In this document: positions 1 through 5,502 of the stretch, piece after piece | Layout of the letters: the number at the start of each line of letters is the position of its first letter | How positions within the stretch are numbered: the stretch's first letter is position 1 | Position numbers and translations under genes: made by a program | NCBI GenBank assembly: GCA_029865675.1 | Contig: JARXAU010000230.1 | Span: 1-9,780 of the forward strand | Source: Rhodoferax sp. | GTDB taxonomy: Bacteria; Pseudomonadota; Gammaproteobacteria; Burkholderiales; Burkholderiaceae_C | Direction: 5' to 3' | Length of the DNA stretch: 9,780 bases | Notes under the pieces: generated by a model | The model's database searches: none | Seen by the model: the letters and a program-made list of their open reading frames with translations, nothing else | Told to the model about the DNA's origin: nothing

Positions 1-2
1 GC

Positions 3-563
3 ATGGAGGAAAGCACCGCGCAAGACTGGCGCATCATCGTGCCTGAGGTGATGCAATCCGCCAAAAGCCTGCCCGACCGGGTGATGGCGCACTTGCGCTT
101 GCTGGAAAACGACTACGGCGGCTTTCCGATAGACCGCTACAACCATTCGCTGCAAACCGCCACCTTGGCGCTGGCCGATGGACGGGACGAGGAATACGTG
201 GTCTGCGCACTGCTGCACGACATTGGCGATACCCTGGGTTCGTACAACCACCCGGACATTGCGGCAGCCATCCTCAAGCCCTTTGTCAGCGACGCCAACC
301 TGTGGATGGTGCAAAACCACGGCATTTTTCAGGGCTACAACTTTTTTCACCACATTGGCCTGAACCGCGACATGCGCGATCAGTTCAAGGGCCACGCGCA
401 TTACGACCAGACGGAAGAGTTTGTGGCGCTGTACGACAACCGCGCCTTCGATGCTGCGCTGGACATACTGCCGCTGAGCACCTTTGAGCCCATGCTGCGG
501 CGCTTGATGGCCACACCAAAGAATTCGATTTACAAGGCGGCGATGGAGCCCGCCAAGGCCTGA
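3..563 (+). CDS. HD-domain metalloprotein, PhnZ/MIOX-like
   Basis: This 186-residue protein carries the signature of the HD superfamily, which binds one or two metal ions. Visible ligand candidates are H48 in YNHSLQTA, H72-D73 in LLHDIGD, H83, H106 and D145 in LYDNRAFD. The stretch YGGFPIDRYNHSLQTA (38-53) resembles the lid-plus-first-histidine region of PhnZ, the mixed-valent di-iron oxygenase that cleaves 2-amino-1-hydroxyethylphosphonate. That suggests a relative of the PhnZ/inositol-oxygenase branch rather than a nucleotide phosphohydrolase, but the lid glutamate I would expect after YGG is replaced by FP. No phosphonate gene is visible nearby, so the substrate is unknown. The first ATG lies two bases from the window edge, so the true start may be further upstream. 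The gene ends 32 bases before the DAHP synthase gene on the same strand and could share its transcript. Confidence 0.8.
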   Translation: MEESTAQDWRIIVPEVMQSAKSLPDRVMAHLRLLENDYGGFPIDRYNHSLQTATLALADGRDEEYVVCALLHDIGDTLGSYNHPDIAAAILKPFVSDANLWMVQNHGIFQGYNFFHHIGLNRDMRDQFKGHAHYDQTEEFVALYDNRAFDAALDILPLSTFEPMLRRLMATPKNSIYKAAMEPAKA

Positions 564-595
564 AACCCCACCCGTACTTTTTCTGACCCCCAGCC

Positions 596-1669
596 ATGTC
601 TCTTCGCCCTGACCACATTCGCACCGACGACACCCGCATCCGCGCCATTCGGCCTTTGACTACCCCGGCGCTGCTGCAAGAGCAGTTGCCCGCTACTGAG
701 GCGGTGCTGGCGACAGTAGAGCGCAGCCGGGCGGCTATTTGCGATGTATTGCATGGACGCGACGACCGGCTGATTGTGGTGGTGGGCCCGTGCTCCATCC
801 ACGATCACGCGCAGGCCCTGGAGTATGCGCACTGGCTTAAAGGCCAGGCCGATGCGCTGGCCGAGGACTTGGTAGTCGTGATGCGTACCTATTTTGAAAA
901 GCCGCGCACCACCGTAGGCTGGAAGGGCTATATCAACGACCCGCACTTGGACGGCAGCTTTTCGATCAACGAAGGTTTGACCCTGGCGCGCACGCTGCTG
1001 CTGGACATTGTGGGCCTGGGGCTGTCCGTGGGCACCGAGTTTTTGGACTTGCTCAGCCCGCAATTCATCAGTGATTTAGTCAGCTGGGGCGCCATTGGCG
1101 CACGCACCACCGAGAGCCAGAGCCACCGCCAGCTCGCCAGCGGCCTGAGTTGCCCGGTGGGTTTCAAAAACGGCACCGATGGTGGCGTCAAGGTGGCGAG
1201 TGACGCCATTCTTGCGGCCCAGGCGCCCCACGCTTTCATGGGCATGACCAAGTGGGGCCAGGCGGCCATTTTCGAGACTTTGGGCAATGACAACTGCCAC
1301 GTCATTTTGCGCGGGGGCAAACAGCCCAATTACGCAGCGGCCGATGTGGCAGCGGCCTGCGCGCTGCTCAAAGCGGCCGGCTTGCGCGAGCAGGTGATGG
1401 TGGATGTGTCACACGCCAACAGCAGCAAGCAGCACCAGCGGCAAATTGCCGTGGCAGCCGACGTGGCAGCCCAAATTGCAAGCGGCGACGCGCGCATTAC
1501 CGGCCTGATGATCGAAAGCCATTTGCAAGAAGGTCGCCAAGAGATTGTGGCCGGTCAGGCCTTAAAACACGGTGTGTCGGTGACCGACGCCTGCATCAGC
1601 ATCGCGCAAACCGCGCCGGTGCTGCAGGAGCTTGCGCAAGCGGTGCGCGCTCGGCGTGCGGCTTTATAA
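596..1669 (+). CDS. aroG: 3-deoxy-7-phosphoheptulonate (DAHP) synthase, class I
   Basis: The enzyme condenses phosphoenolpyruvate with erythrose 4-phosphate to DAHP, the first step of the shikimate pathway, in the cytosol. The 357 residues match the length of the E. coli AroF/AroG/AroH family. The landmarks are all in order: GPCSIHD (C66), YFEKPRTTVGWKG (K102), KNGTDG (K191), GGKQPNY (240-246), VSHANSSK (H273), IESHL (E307) and TDACI (D331). These correspond to the metal and substrate residues C61, K97, K186, H268, E302 and D326 of E. coli AroG. The residue aligned with AroG Ser211 in the inhibitor pocket is glycine here (G216 in PHAFMGMTKWG), as in Tyr-sensitive isozymes, so Tyr regulation is more likely than Phe. 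The aroF/aroG/aroH name is therefore not settled. No clear Shine-Dalgarno precedes the ATG; the start is supported by the family's N-terminus. Confidence 0.95.
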   Translation: MSLRPDHIRTDDTRIRAIRPLTTPALLQEQLPATEAVLATVERSRAAICDVLHGRDDRLIVVVGPCSIHDHAQALEYAHWLKGQADALAEDLVVVMRTYFEKPRTTVGWKGYINDPHLDGSFSINEGLTLARTLLLDIVGLGLSVGTEFLDLLSPQFISDLVSWGAIGARTTESQSHRQLASGLSCPVGFKNGTDGGVKVASDAILAAQAPHAFMGMTKWGQAAIFETLGNDNCHVILRGGKQPNYAAADVAAACALLKAAGLREQVMVDVSHANSSKQHQRQIAVAADVAAQIASGDARITGLMIESHLQEGRQEIVAGQALKHGVSVTDACISIAQTAPVLQELAQAVRARRAAL

Positions 1670-1703
1670 GCCTGAGCGCCCATGTGGCGCTTAATGTGAA
1701 AGA

Positions 1704-1741
1704 ACTTTCATGACGGCGTGTGCCGCGCACCGCATGAAAGT
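1704..1741. terminator. Imperfect hairpin between convergent aroG and infA
   Basis: Nine-base arms ACTTTCATG (1704-1712) and CATGAAAGT (1733-1741) pair perfectly. The stem continues inward between CGGCGTG (1714-1720) and CGCACCG (1726-1732), with one mismatch and one wobble around a five-base loop. The genes on both sides converge on it, which is the expected place for a shared terminator. There is no real T-run on the plus side. On the minus side the hairpin is followed by TTCTTTC, a weak tract. A role in stopping infA transcripts is the better guess; intrinsic termination is not proven by sequence. Confidence 0.45.
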
Positions 1742-1784
1742 GGGGCCCGCTTGTAGCGACACGCCGGGCTGGGTCACTGATTAG

Positions 1785-1831
1785 GTTACGGGCTAAGCAA
1801 TGGGTCAAGTAACGGGCTACGTTACGGCCTC
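1785..1831. repeat. Three short GTWACGGSCT direct repeats
   Basis: GTTACGGGCTA (1785-1795), GTAACGGGCTA (1809-1819) and GTTACGGCCTC (1821-1831) lie just past the infA stop codon. The start-to-start distances are 24 and 12 bases. The second and third copies also form a small hairpin, GTAACG-GGCTA-CGTTAC (1809-1825). Their role is unknown; they may be 3'-UTR structure of the infA mRNA, a protein-binding array or chance. Confidence 0.5.
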
Positions 1832-1833
1832 GC

Positions 1834-2088
1834 TTATCGCGGTGTGCGCGGCACCATGGGGCCACGGCCTTCGATGTGGCGGAAGTTAATGCGGCCTTTG
1901 CTCAGGTCATAGGGCGAAAGCTCTAATGACACGCGGTCACCGGCCAAAATGCGGATGTGGTTTTTGCGCATCTTGCCCGCCGAGTACGCAATCAGCTGGT
2001 GGCCGTTGTCCAGGGTGACGCGAAAACGGGTATCGGGCAACACCTCGTTGACAACGCCCATCATTTCAATCAGTTCTTCTTTTGCCAT
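1834..2088 (-). CDS. infA: Translation initiation factor IF-1, long form
   Basis: IF-1 binds the A site of the 30S subunit during initiation and assists IF-2 and IF-3. The 84 residues contain the whole OB/S1-like fold: MAKEELIEM, FRVTLDNGH, SGKMRKNHIRIL, GDRVSLELSPYDLSKGRINFRH. The usual bacterial protein has about 72 residues. This one has a basic tail after FRH (IEGRGPMVPRTPR), as in the second IF-1 of Burkholderiales, which sits outside the ribosomal spc operon. No ribosomal protein genes are visible here, which agrees with a second copy. A good Shine-Dalgarno, AAGGA, lies 6-7 bases before the ATG. The unidentified small gene lies 59 bases upstream on the same strand and may be cotranscribed. 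Confidence 0.95.
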   Translation of the reverse strand: MAKEELIEMMGVVNEVLPDTRFRVTLDNGHQLIAYSAGKMRKNHIRILAGDRVSLELSPYDLSKGRINFRHIEGRGPMVPRTPR

Positions 2089-2147
2089 GGATCTTCCTTG
2101 GGTTCAGTTCTTTGGTAATTGCTAACAATGTGAGAGGCTGCGAGGCC

Positions 2148-2396
2148 TTACTGCGTTCTGAGTGCAGCGTGGGCCCAGTCAATGCCTTGGGCAAGCGCGT
2201 ATTGTGCAGCCGCATCTGGACTGGGAAAGTCGTCCACAAAGCGCATCACGCGGTCGGTGCTAGCGCTGCCGCGTCCGCTGGCAATGGAGACTTGGGCTGC
2301 ATAGCGCCCCTGGGCGCCGGGGCTGGTGCAGGCGGCAATGCGGTATTTGCCAATGGTAATCGGGGTCGTGCTGACGGTAGAAAAGGGTACGTTCAA
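2148..2396 (-). CDS. Small conserved-looking hypothetical protein (82 aa)
   Basis: I cannot assign a function. The protein has no signal peptide or clear membrane segment. Its middle, GKYRIAACTSPGAQGRYAA followed by SIASGRGSASTDRVMRF, alternates hydrophobic and polar residues like a small beta sheet; the C-terminus (PDAAAQYALAQGIDWAHAA) looks helical. I recall proteins of this pattern as uncharacterised in Comamonadaceae, but could not check. The start is doubtful: the only candidate that keeps the conserved-looking part is a TTG at 2396, with no Shine-Dalgarno directly before it, and an in-frame stop lies 7 codons upstream (2415-2417). The stop codon is followed by an AGGC/GCCT mini-hairpin and, 59 bases on, infA in the same direction. 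Confidence 0.6.
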   Translation of the reverse strand: MNVPFSTVSTTPITIGKYRIAACTSPGAQGRYAAQVSIASGRGSASTDRVMRFVDDFPSPDAAAQYALAQGIDWAHAALRTQ

Positions 2397-2664
2397 AATT
2401 AAAGTTTTACGGGCTCACCAGCCATAGCAGGGGCGTGGTGAATTGGAATAAAAAGCCGTAAACGGTATCTTTAGGAGATGGCGCGTTGCTTACGGCTTGC
2501 CGTTTTGAGGCCCAATCGGCAGGCCCTCTGCCAGGGCTGCGTGTGTCTTGCGCTTGCGCGTGACGCGTAGTTTTGTGCCAAAACAGCAGGCGCGAATGTA
2601 GCATGGTTCCTAAAAAGCCTAAGATGGAAGCTCATCCGTCCACCATGCACTGCAGATCTACGCC
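2397..2664. other. Divergent intergenic region with inverted repeats
   Basis: This 268-base gap must hold the promoters of the leftward small gene and the rightward lrp gene. A nine-base perfect inverted repeat, AAGCCGTAA (2453-2461) and TTACGGCTT (2490-2498), is overlapped by a second possible pairing, AAACGG (2460-2465) with CCGTTT (2500-2505). Both pairings share bases 2460-2461, so the full forms exclude each other. A 65-codon reading frame on the minus strand (2407-2604) begins with AGGA three bases before its ATG and ends 10 bases before the next gene, but its composition does not look coding. I see no convincing promoter hexamers. Confidence 0.4.
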
Positions 2665-3144
2665 ATGAAACTTGACCGATTCGACCGCCATATTCTGGAG
2701 GTCTTACAACAGGACGGTCGCATCAACAACCAAGACCTGGCCGATCGCATTGGCCTTTCCGCTTCGCCCAGCCTGCGTCGGGTGCGCGCACTAGAAGATG
2801 CGGGGCTGATCGTGGCCTACCGGGCCTTGCTTGACGCGCGCAAATTGGGGCTTACGCTGATGGCGCTGATCCACATTGCCATGGACAAGCACACGCCCGA
2901 GCGTTTCGCCAATTTTGAGTCTGCAATTGCTGTGCTGCCCGAAGTGCTGGAATGCCTGCTGATTACCGGCCAAGACGCCGATTACCAGCTCAAGGTCGTA
3001 GTGCGCGATATGGACCATTACCAATCACTCTTGCTCAACCAGGTAACGCGTATTGAAGGCGTTACCGGTGTGCATTCCAGCTTTGTGTTGCGCCGGGTGG
3101 TGGACAAAACGGCGCTGCACGTTGCAAGCGCTGGATTGGAATAG
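2665..3144 (+). CDS. Lrp/AsnC-family transcriptional regulator
   Basis: The 159-residue protein has the two-domain layout of feast/famine regulators. Residues 1-55 form a winged helix-turn-helix (FDRHILEVLQQDGRINNQ, then LADRIGLSASPSLRRVRALEDAGLI, with SPSLRRVRALE as the recognition helix). Residues about 65-145 form the RAM/AsnC effector domain, with the typical TGQDADYQLKVVVRD strand-turn (102-116). Members assemble into dimers and octamers and usually sense amino acids. Because the gene diverges from the small 2148-2396 gene, that gene and lrp itself are the nearest candidate targets. The ATG at 2665 gives a standard N-terminus; an ATG at 2645 is out of frame. The effector and regulon cannot be read from the sequence. 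Its stop codon lies one base from the minE stop codon. Confidence 0.92.
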   Translation: MKLDRFDRHILEVLQQDGRINNQDLADRIGLSASPSLRRVRALEDAGLIVAYRALLDARKLGLTLMALIHIAMDKHTPERFANFESAIAVLPEVLECLLITGQDADYQLKVVVRDMDHYQSLLLNQVTRIEGVTGVHSSFVLRRVVDKTALHVASAGLE

Positions 3145-3145
3145 C

Positions 3146-3406
3146 CTAGCGAACGTCAGGCAGCTCAATCTTTACTTCAAGCACTTCCAAATTGTCCTGG
3201 CGTTCCAAATTAACCTTGATATCGCGCGGATCAATTTTGATGTACTTGCTAATCACAGCAATCAGATCGCGCTGCAAATCTTGCAAGTAATCGGGCTCTG
3301 CCGCATTACGACCGCTGCGCTCGTGGGCCAGAATGATTTGCAGGCGCTCTTTGGCAACACTTGCTGTTTTTTTGTTCTCACCCAACAAAAACGAGAGGAA
3401 AGACAT
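3146..3406 (-). CDS. minE: Cell division topological specificity factor MinE
   Basis: MinE stimulates the MinD ATPase at the membrane and makes the MinCD inhibitor oscillate from pole to pole, leaving mid-cell free for FtsZ. The 86 residues match the family. MSFLSFLLGENK is the amphipathic membrane-targeting start. KERLQIILAHERS (about 20-32) is the MinD-contact segment. The rest, from YLQDLQRDLIAVISKYI to LEVKIELP, is the beta-helix-beta topological domain. The ATG at 3406 is chosen because it gives the canonical MSFLSFL start. It lies four bases after the minD stop, with GGTGGGA inside the last minD codons as the probable ribosome binding site, so translation is probably coupled to minD. 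A TTG six codons upstream would add MVGNKS, which the family lacks. Confidence 0.95.
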   Translation of the reverse strand: MSFLSFLLGENKKTASVAKERLQIILAHERSGRNAAEPDYLQDLQRDLIAVISKYIKIDPRDIKVNLERQDNLEVLEVKIELPDVR

Positions 3407-3410
3407 GCTC

Positions 3411-4226
3411 TTATTTCCCACCAAAAATGCGCTTTAAAAAGCCTTGCTTAGGTGCCTCGGTAAAGCGCATGGGCTTCTCACCACCCAGAAACCTCTCAAT
3501 GACGTCTTTGTAAGCCTCGGCCACGTCACTGCCTTCCATATGAACCGCAGGCACACCTTGGTTGGAAGCTTGCAATACCGATTCGCTTTCAGGAATCACA
3601 CCAATAAGTTTGATACGCAAAATATCCTGAATGTCTTCCAGCGATAGCATTTGACCTTGATCCACGCGCAAAGGGTTATAGCGGGTGATCAGCAAATGCT
3701 CTTTGATCGGGTCAAGTCCCTCTATCGCGCGCTTGGTTTTGCTTGCCAGCATGCCCAGTATGCGGTCCGAGTCGCGCACCGACGAGACTTCCGGATTGGT
3801 GACTACCAGCGCCTCATCGGCAAAGTGCATGGCCATCAAAGCGCCTGTTTCAATACCTGCAGGGGAATCACAAACGATGAATTCAAAGTCCATGGCACCC
3901 AAGTCACGCAACACTTTTTCGACACCGCCCTGGGTCAACGCATCCTTGTCGCGGGTTTGCGAGGCGGCCAGAACGTACAGGTTATCGCATTGCTTGTCTT
4001 TGATCAGAGCCTGATGCAAATTGGCTTCGCCTTGAATGACATTGATCAAGTCATACACCACGCGACGTTCGCACCCCATGATCAAGTCCAGGTTGCGCAG
4101 ACCCACATCGAAATCAATGACCGCTGTTTTATGGCCCCGTAATGCCAATCCTGATGCAAAACTGGCGCTGGTCGTAGTTTTGCCCACACCGCCTTTGCCT
4201 GAGGTCACCACAATAATTTTTGCCAT
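3411..4226 (-). CDS. minD: Septum site-determining ATPase MinD
   Basis: MinD is a ParA-type ATPase that dimerises with ATP on the inner membrane, recruits MinC, and is released by MinE. All key parts are present in the 271 residues. The deviant Walker A motif is GKGGVGKTTTS with K11 and K16. Switch I is VIDFDVGLRNLDL with D40, and Walker B is FIVCDSPAG with D120. The C-terminal amphipathic membrane helix is KQGFLKRIFGGK (260-271). The ATG at 4226 gives the family start MAKIIVVTSGKGG; GGAAAGAAG about 7 bases upstream is an acceptable ribosome binding site. A TTG six codons further upstream would add MERSCF and is unlikely. The gene sits between minC (41-base gap) and minE (4-base gap) in the usual order. 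Confidence 0.97.
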   Translation of the reverse strand: MAKIIVVTSGKGGVGKTTTSASFASGLALRGHKTAVIDFDVGLRNLDLIMGCERRVVYDLINVIQGEANLHQALIKDKQCDNLYVLAASQTRDKDALTQGGVEKVLRDLGAMDFEFIVCDSPAGIETGALMAMHFADEALVVTNPEVSSVRDSDRILGMLASKTKRAIEGLDPIKEHLLITRYNPLRVDQGQMLSLEDIQDILRIKLIGVIPESESVLQASNQGVPAVHMEGSDVAEAYKDVIERFLGGEKPMRFTEAPKQGFLKRIFGGK

Positions 4227-4267
4227 GAAACAACTTCTTTCCAAATTTAGCGTAAATATACTGAATA

Positions 4268-5074
4268 TTACGATTTCAACGGTTCAATGATGAGATTTTC
4301 TTTTCCATCGTCGCTTAAGCGAACCTGTGCGGGTTGGCCTAGCACATCGCGCGAAAGCTCTTTCTCGGTCGTGCGATAAACGCCAGCGATAGACACAAGT
4401 TCGGGTTCAAGACAGAGCGAAAAAATGCGAGCACTGGTGTTACCTCGGGCTCCAGCCATTGCCTTGCCACGTAAGGGCGCGTAAACATGGATGTTTCCGT
4501 CTGCAATCACCTCGGCACCTCGGTTGACCATGGCCAGTGCTACCAGGTCCCCACCACGCGCGTAGACTTTTTGGCCTGAACGCAGCGGCTTAGTAAGAAC
4601 CAAAGTAGGGGCAGCATAGGCTTCTTGTGGCATGGGCGACGGCACCGACTTAACCACGGTATCAGTTGCCGTCAACACTTCGCTTGAAGCCGTCTTCGTA
4701 TCAGTAACCCCAGGACGGCGAAGCTCCGGTGGGGCCTCAATCAAGCCCAAGCGCTGAGCCACTGCCAGGTTCGCTGCATCTAGTCCACGCGCCGCAACCG
4801 GAACGAGTTTGCAAGCAGAAAGTGCAGCCAACAAAACTTCCCATTGAAGGTGCGGGAGGCAAATTTCACTTTCTGAAAAATCAATGACTATCCCGTCAGA
4901 GTCAAAAAATTCAGGGTTCTCGCCTTTCGGACCGAAACTTTTCATCAAGTCAGCAGCCACGATGGCTAAGTCGTTGCTGCGTAACAGCAAAGTAAGCAGG
5001 TTGAGCTGTGCACTTTTTAGCTCGAAAGACGGGGACAGAGCACCAGAAGGAGCAACGGCAGGGGTAACCGGCAT
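4268..5074 (-). CDS. minC: Septum site-determining protein MinC
   Basis: MinC inhibits FtsZ ring assembly away from mid-cell when held at the membrane by MinD. Residues about 16-112 form the N-terminal FtsZ-acting domain (FELKSAQLNLLTLLLRSNDL to LAVAQRLGL). Residues about 113-155 are a Pro/Ala/Thr-rich linker, somewhat long, with little conservation. Residues about 158-265 form the beta-helical dimer and MinD-binding domain. This last part shows the family landmarks RSGQKVYARGGDL, GAEVIADGNIHVYAPLRG, AGARGNTSARIF and ELVSIAGVY. The 268-residue length is typical for betaproteobacteria. The ATG at 5074 is the only usable start before the domain, but no clear Shine-Dalgarno precedes it, so it may be weakly translated. 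It is the first gene of minCDE. Confidence 0.95.
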   Translation of the reverse strand: MPVTPAVAPSGALSPSFELKSAQLNLLTLLLRSNDLAIVAADLMKSFGPKGENPEFFDSDGIVIDFSESEICLPHLQWEVLLAALSACKLVPVAARGLDAANLAVAQRLGLIEAPPELRRPGVTDTKTASSEVLTATDTVVKSVPSPMPQEAYAAPTLVLTKPLRSGQKVYARGGDLVALAMVNRGAEVIADGNIHVYAPLRGKAMAGARGNTSARIFSLCLEPELVSIAGVYRTTEKELSRDVLGQPAQVRLSDDGKENLIIEPLKS

Positions 5075-5104
5075 GGCGCTGAGTGTGAAAATGTAAAAAA
5101 ATCA

Positions 5105-5142
5105 ATTTTACCGTATAGGGTCAGCTCATCTGTTCGGCTGAC
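5105..5142 (-). promoter_or_regulatory. Possible minC leader/promoter with small hairpin
   Basis: On the minus strand a TAAAAT (5105-5110), one base off the -10 consensus, lies 30 bases before the minC ATG. Upstream of it is an inverted repeat GTCAGC (5120-5125) and GCTGAC (5137-5142) with an 11-base loop. I find no good -35 hexamer at 16-18 bases, so the promoter assignment is weak. The repeat could be an operator near the minCDE promoter. Confidence 0.28.
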
Positions 5143-5210
5143 GGATTGAAGGCGGGAGTTCAGCGGTGTGAGATGTGCTGTTCATGCATAGCGAAGCTGG
5201 TTCCGGTGCG

Positions 5211-5260
5211 CTTTATTGCTCTTATTGACTATTTATCTCTTTAAAGAATAGTAGTAGTAG
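5211..5260. other. AT-rich stretch ending in a (TAG)4 DnaA-trio-like run
   Basis: Bases 5211-5250 are 31/40 A or T and include repeated TTATTG elements (5213-5218, 5222-5227). They lead into TAGTAGTAGTAG at 5249-5260. Read 3' to 5' away from the DnaA-box-like site at 5279 this is GAT-GAT-GAT-GAT, the composition and polarity of the DnaA-trio element described for bacterial origin unwinding. The 18 bases between the run and the box are GC-richer. Resemblance in order and polarity is seen directly; function is inference. Confidence 0.4.
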
Positions 5261-5278
5261 ATAGAGTGCGACGTGGTG

Positions 5279-5287
5279 TGTGGACAA
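5279..5287 (-). promoter_or_regulatory. DnaA-box-like site 1
   Basis: The minus strand reads TTGTCCACA, one mismatch (position 3) from the TTATCCACA box. It stands between the (TAG)4 run and the IHF-like site. An identical nonamer in the opposite orientation lies at 5425-5433. Confidence 0.4.
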
Positions 5288-5290
5288 AGG

Positions 5291-5303
5291 TAATTTATTG
5301 ATA
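5291..5303 (-). promoter_or_regulatory. IHF-like binding site
   Basis: The minus strand reads TATCAATAAATTA, an exact match to the core consensus WATCAANNNNTTR. It starts three bases from DnaA-box-like site 1. IHF bends DNA at oriC, datA and DARS2 in E. coli, and at many promoters, so the site alone does not tell which role applies. Confidence 0.4.
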
Positions 5304-5396
5304 AAAATCAGCGACTTAGCGCTTGTGTTTGCTTGTGCAGGACCGCGTTTTTTGCTGTGCCTCGAAAGCGAATAACTTAAGCAACTTCAACTGGCC

Positions 5397-5405
5397 TGTG
5401 TATAA
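5397..5405 (-). promoter_or_regulatory. DnaA box 2 (R2-type, exact)
   Basis: The minus strand reads TTATACACA, an exact match to the relaxed consensus TTWTNCACA and identical to the E. coli oriC R2 box. It lies 106 bases before the nnrU-family start codon. Confidence 0.45.
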
Positions 5406-5424
5406 GTGGCGGTTTGTGCTGTAC

Positions 5425-5433
5425 TTGTCCACA
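5425..5433 (+). promoter_or_regulatory. DnaA-box-like site 3
   Basis: The plus strand reads TTGTCCACA, the same nonamer as site 1 but inverted, so the two face each other across 137 bases with the exact box between them. It lies about 70 bases before the nnrU-family start and could also act in its promoter region. I found no other nonamer with at most one mismatch in this gap. Confidence 0.4.
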
Positions 5434-5502
5434 ACTTTGTTAGCTGAGGATGTGTAGTGCTGTGTTACCGTCAAATCTTTGCGAACAGAGAGGATGTACA
5501 CC

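Noticed and set aside
2082..2402. 106-codon plus-strand frame across the infA upstream region
   Set aside because: It is almost wholly antisense to the 82-aa gene and its Gly/Ala-rich product reflects that gene's codons.
2407..2604. 65-codon minus-strand frame upstream of the 82-aa gene
   Set aside because: It has AGGA close to its ATG and a suggestive position, but the composition is irregular, rich in His, Trp and Pro, and no fold or family is recognisable. It lies over inverted repeats, so a leader region is more likely.
3407..3424. Upstream TTG start for MinE
   Set aside because: It would overlap the end of minD and add MVGNKS before the canonical membrane-targeting MSFLSFL start.
4227..4244. 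Upstream TTG start for MinD
   Set aside because: It would put MERSCF before the invariant MAKIIVVTSGKGG start, and the downstream ATG has an adequate ribosome binding site.
5211..5433. Calling this region the chromosomal oriC outright
   Set aside because: Only one DnaA box is an exact match, no dnaA, dnaN, gyrB or rpmH gene is in view, and genome-wide skew cannot be seen. Reported as origin-like only.
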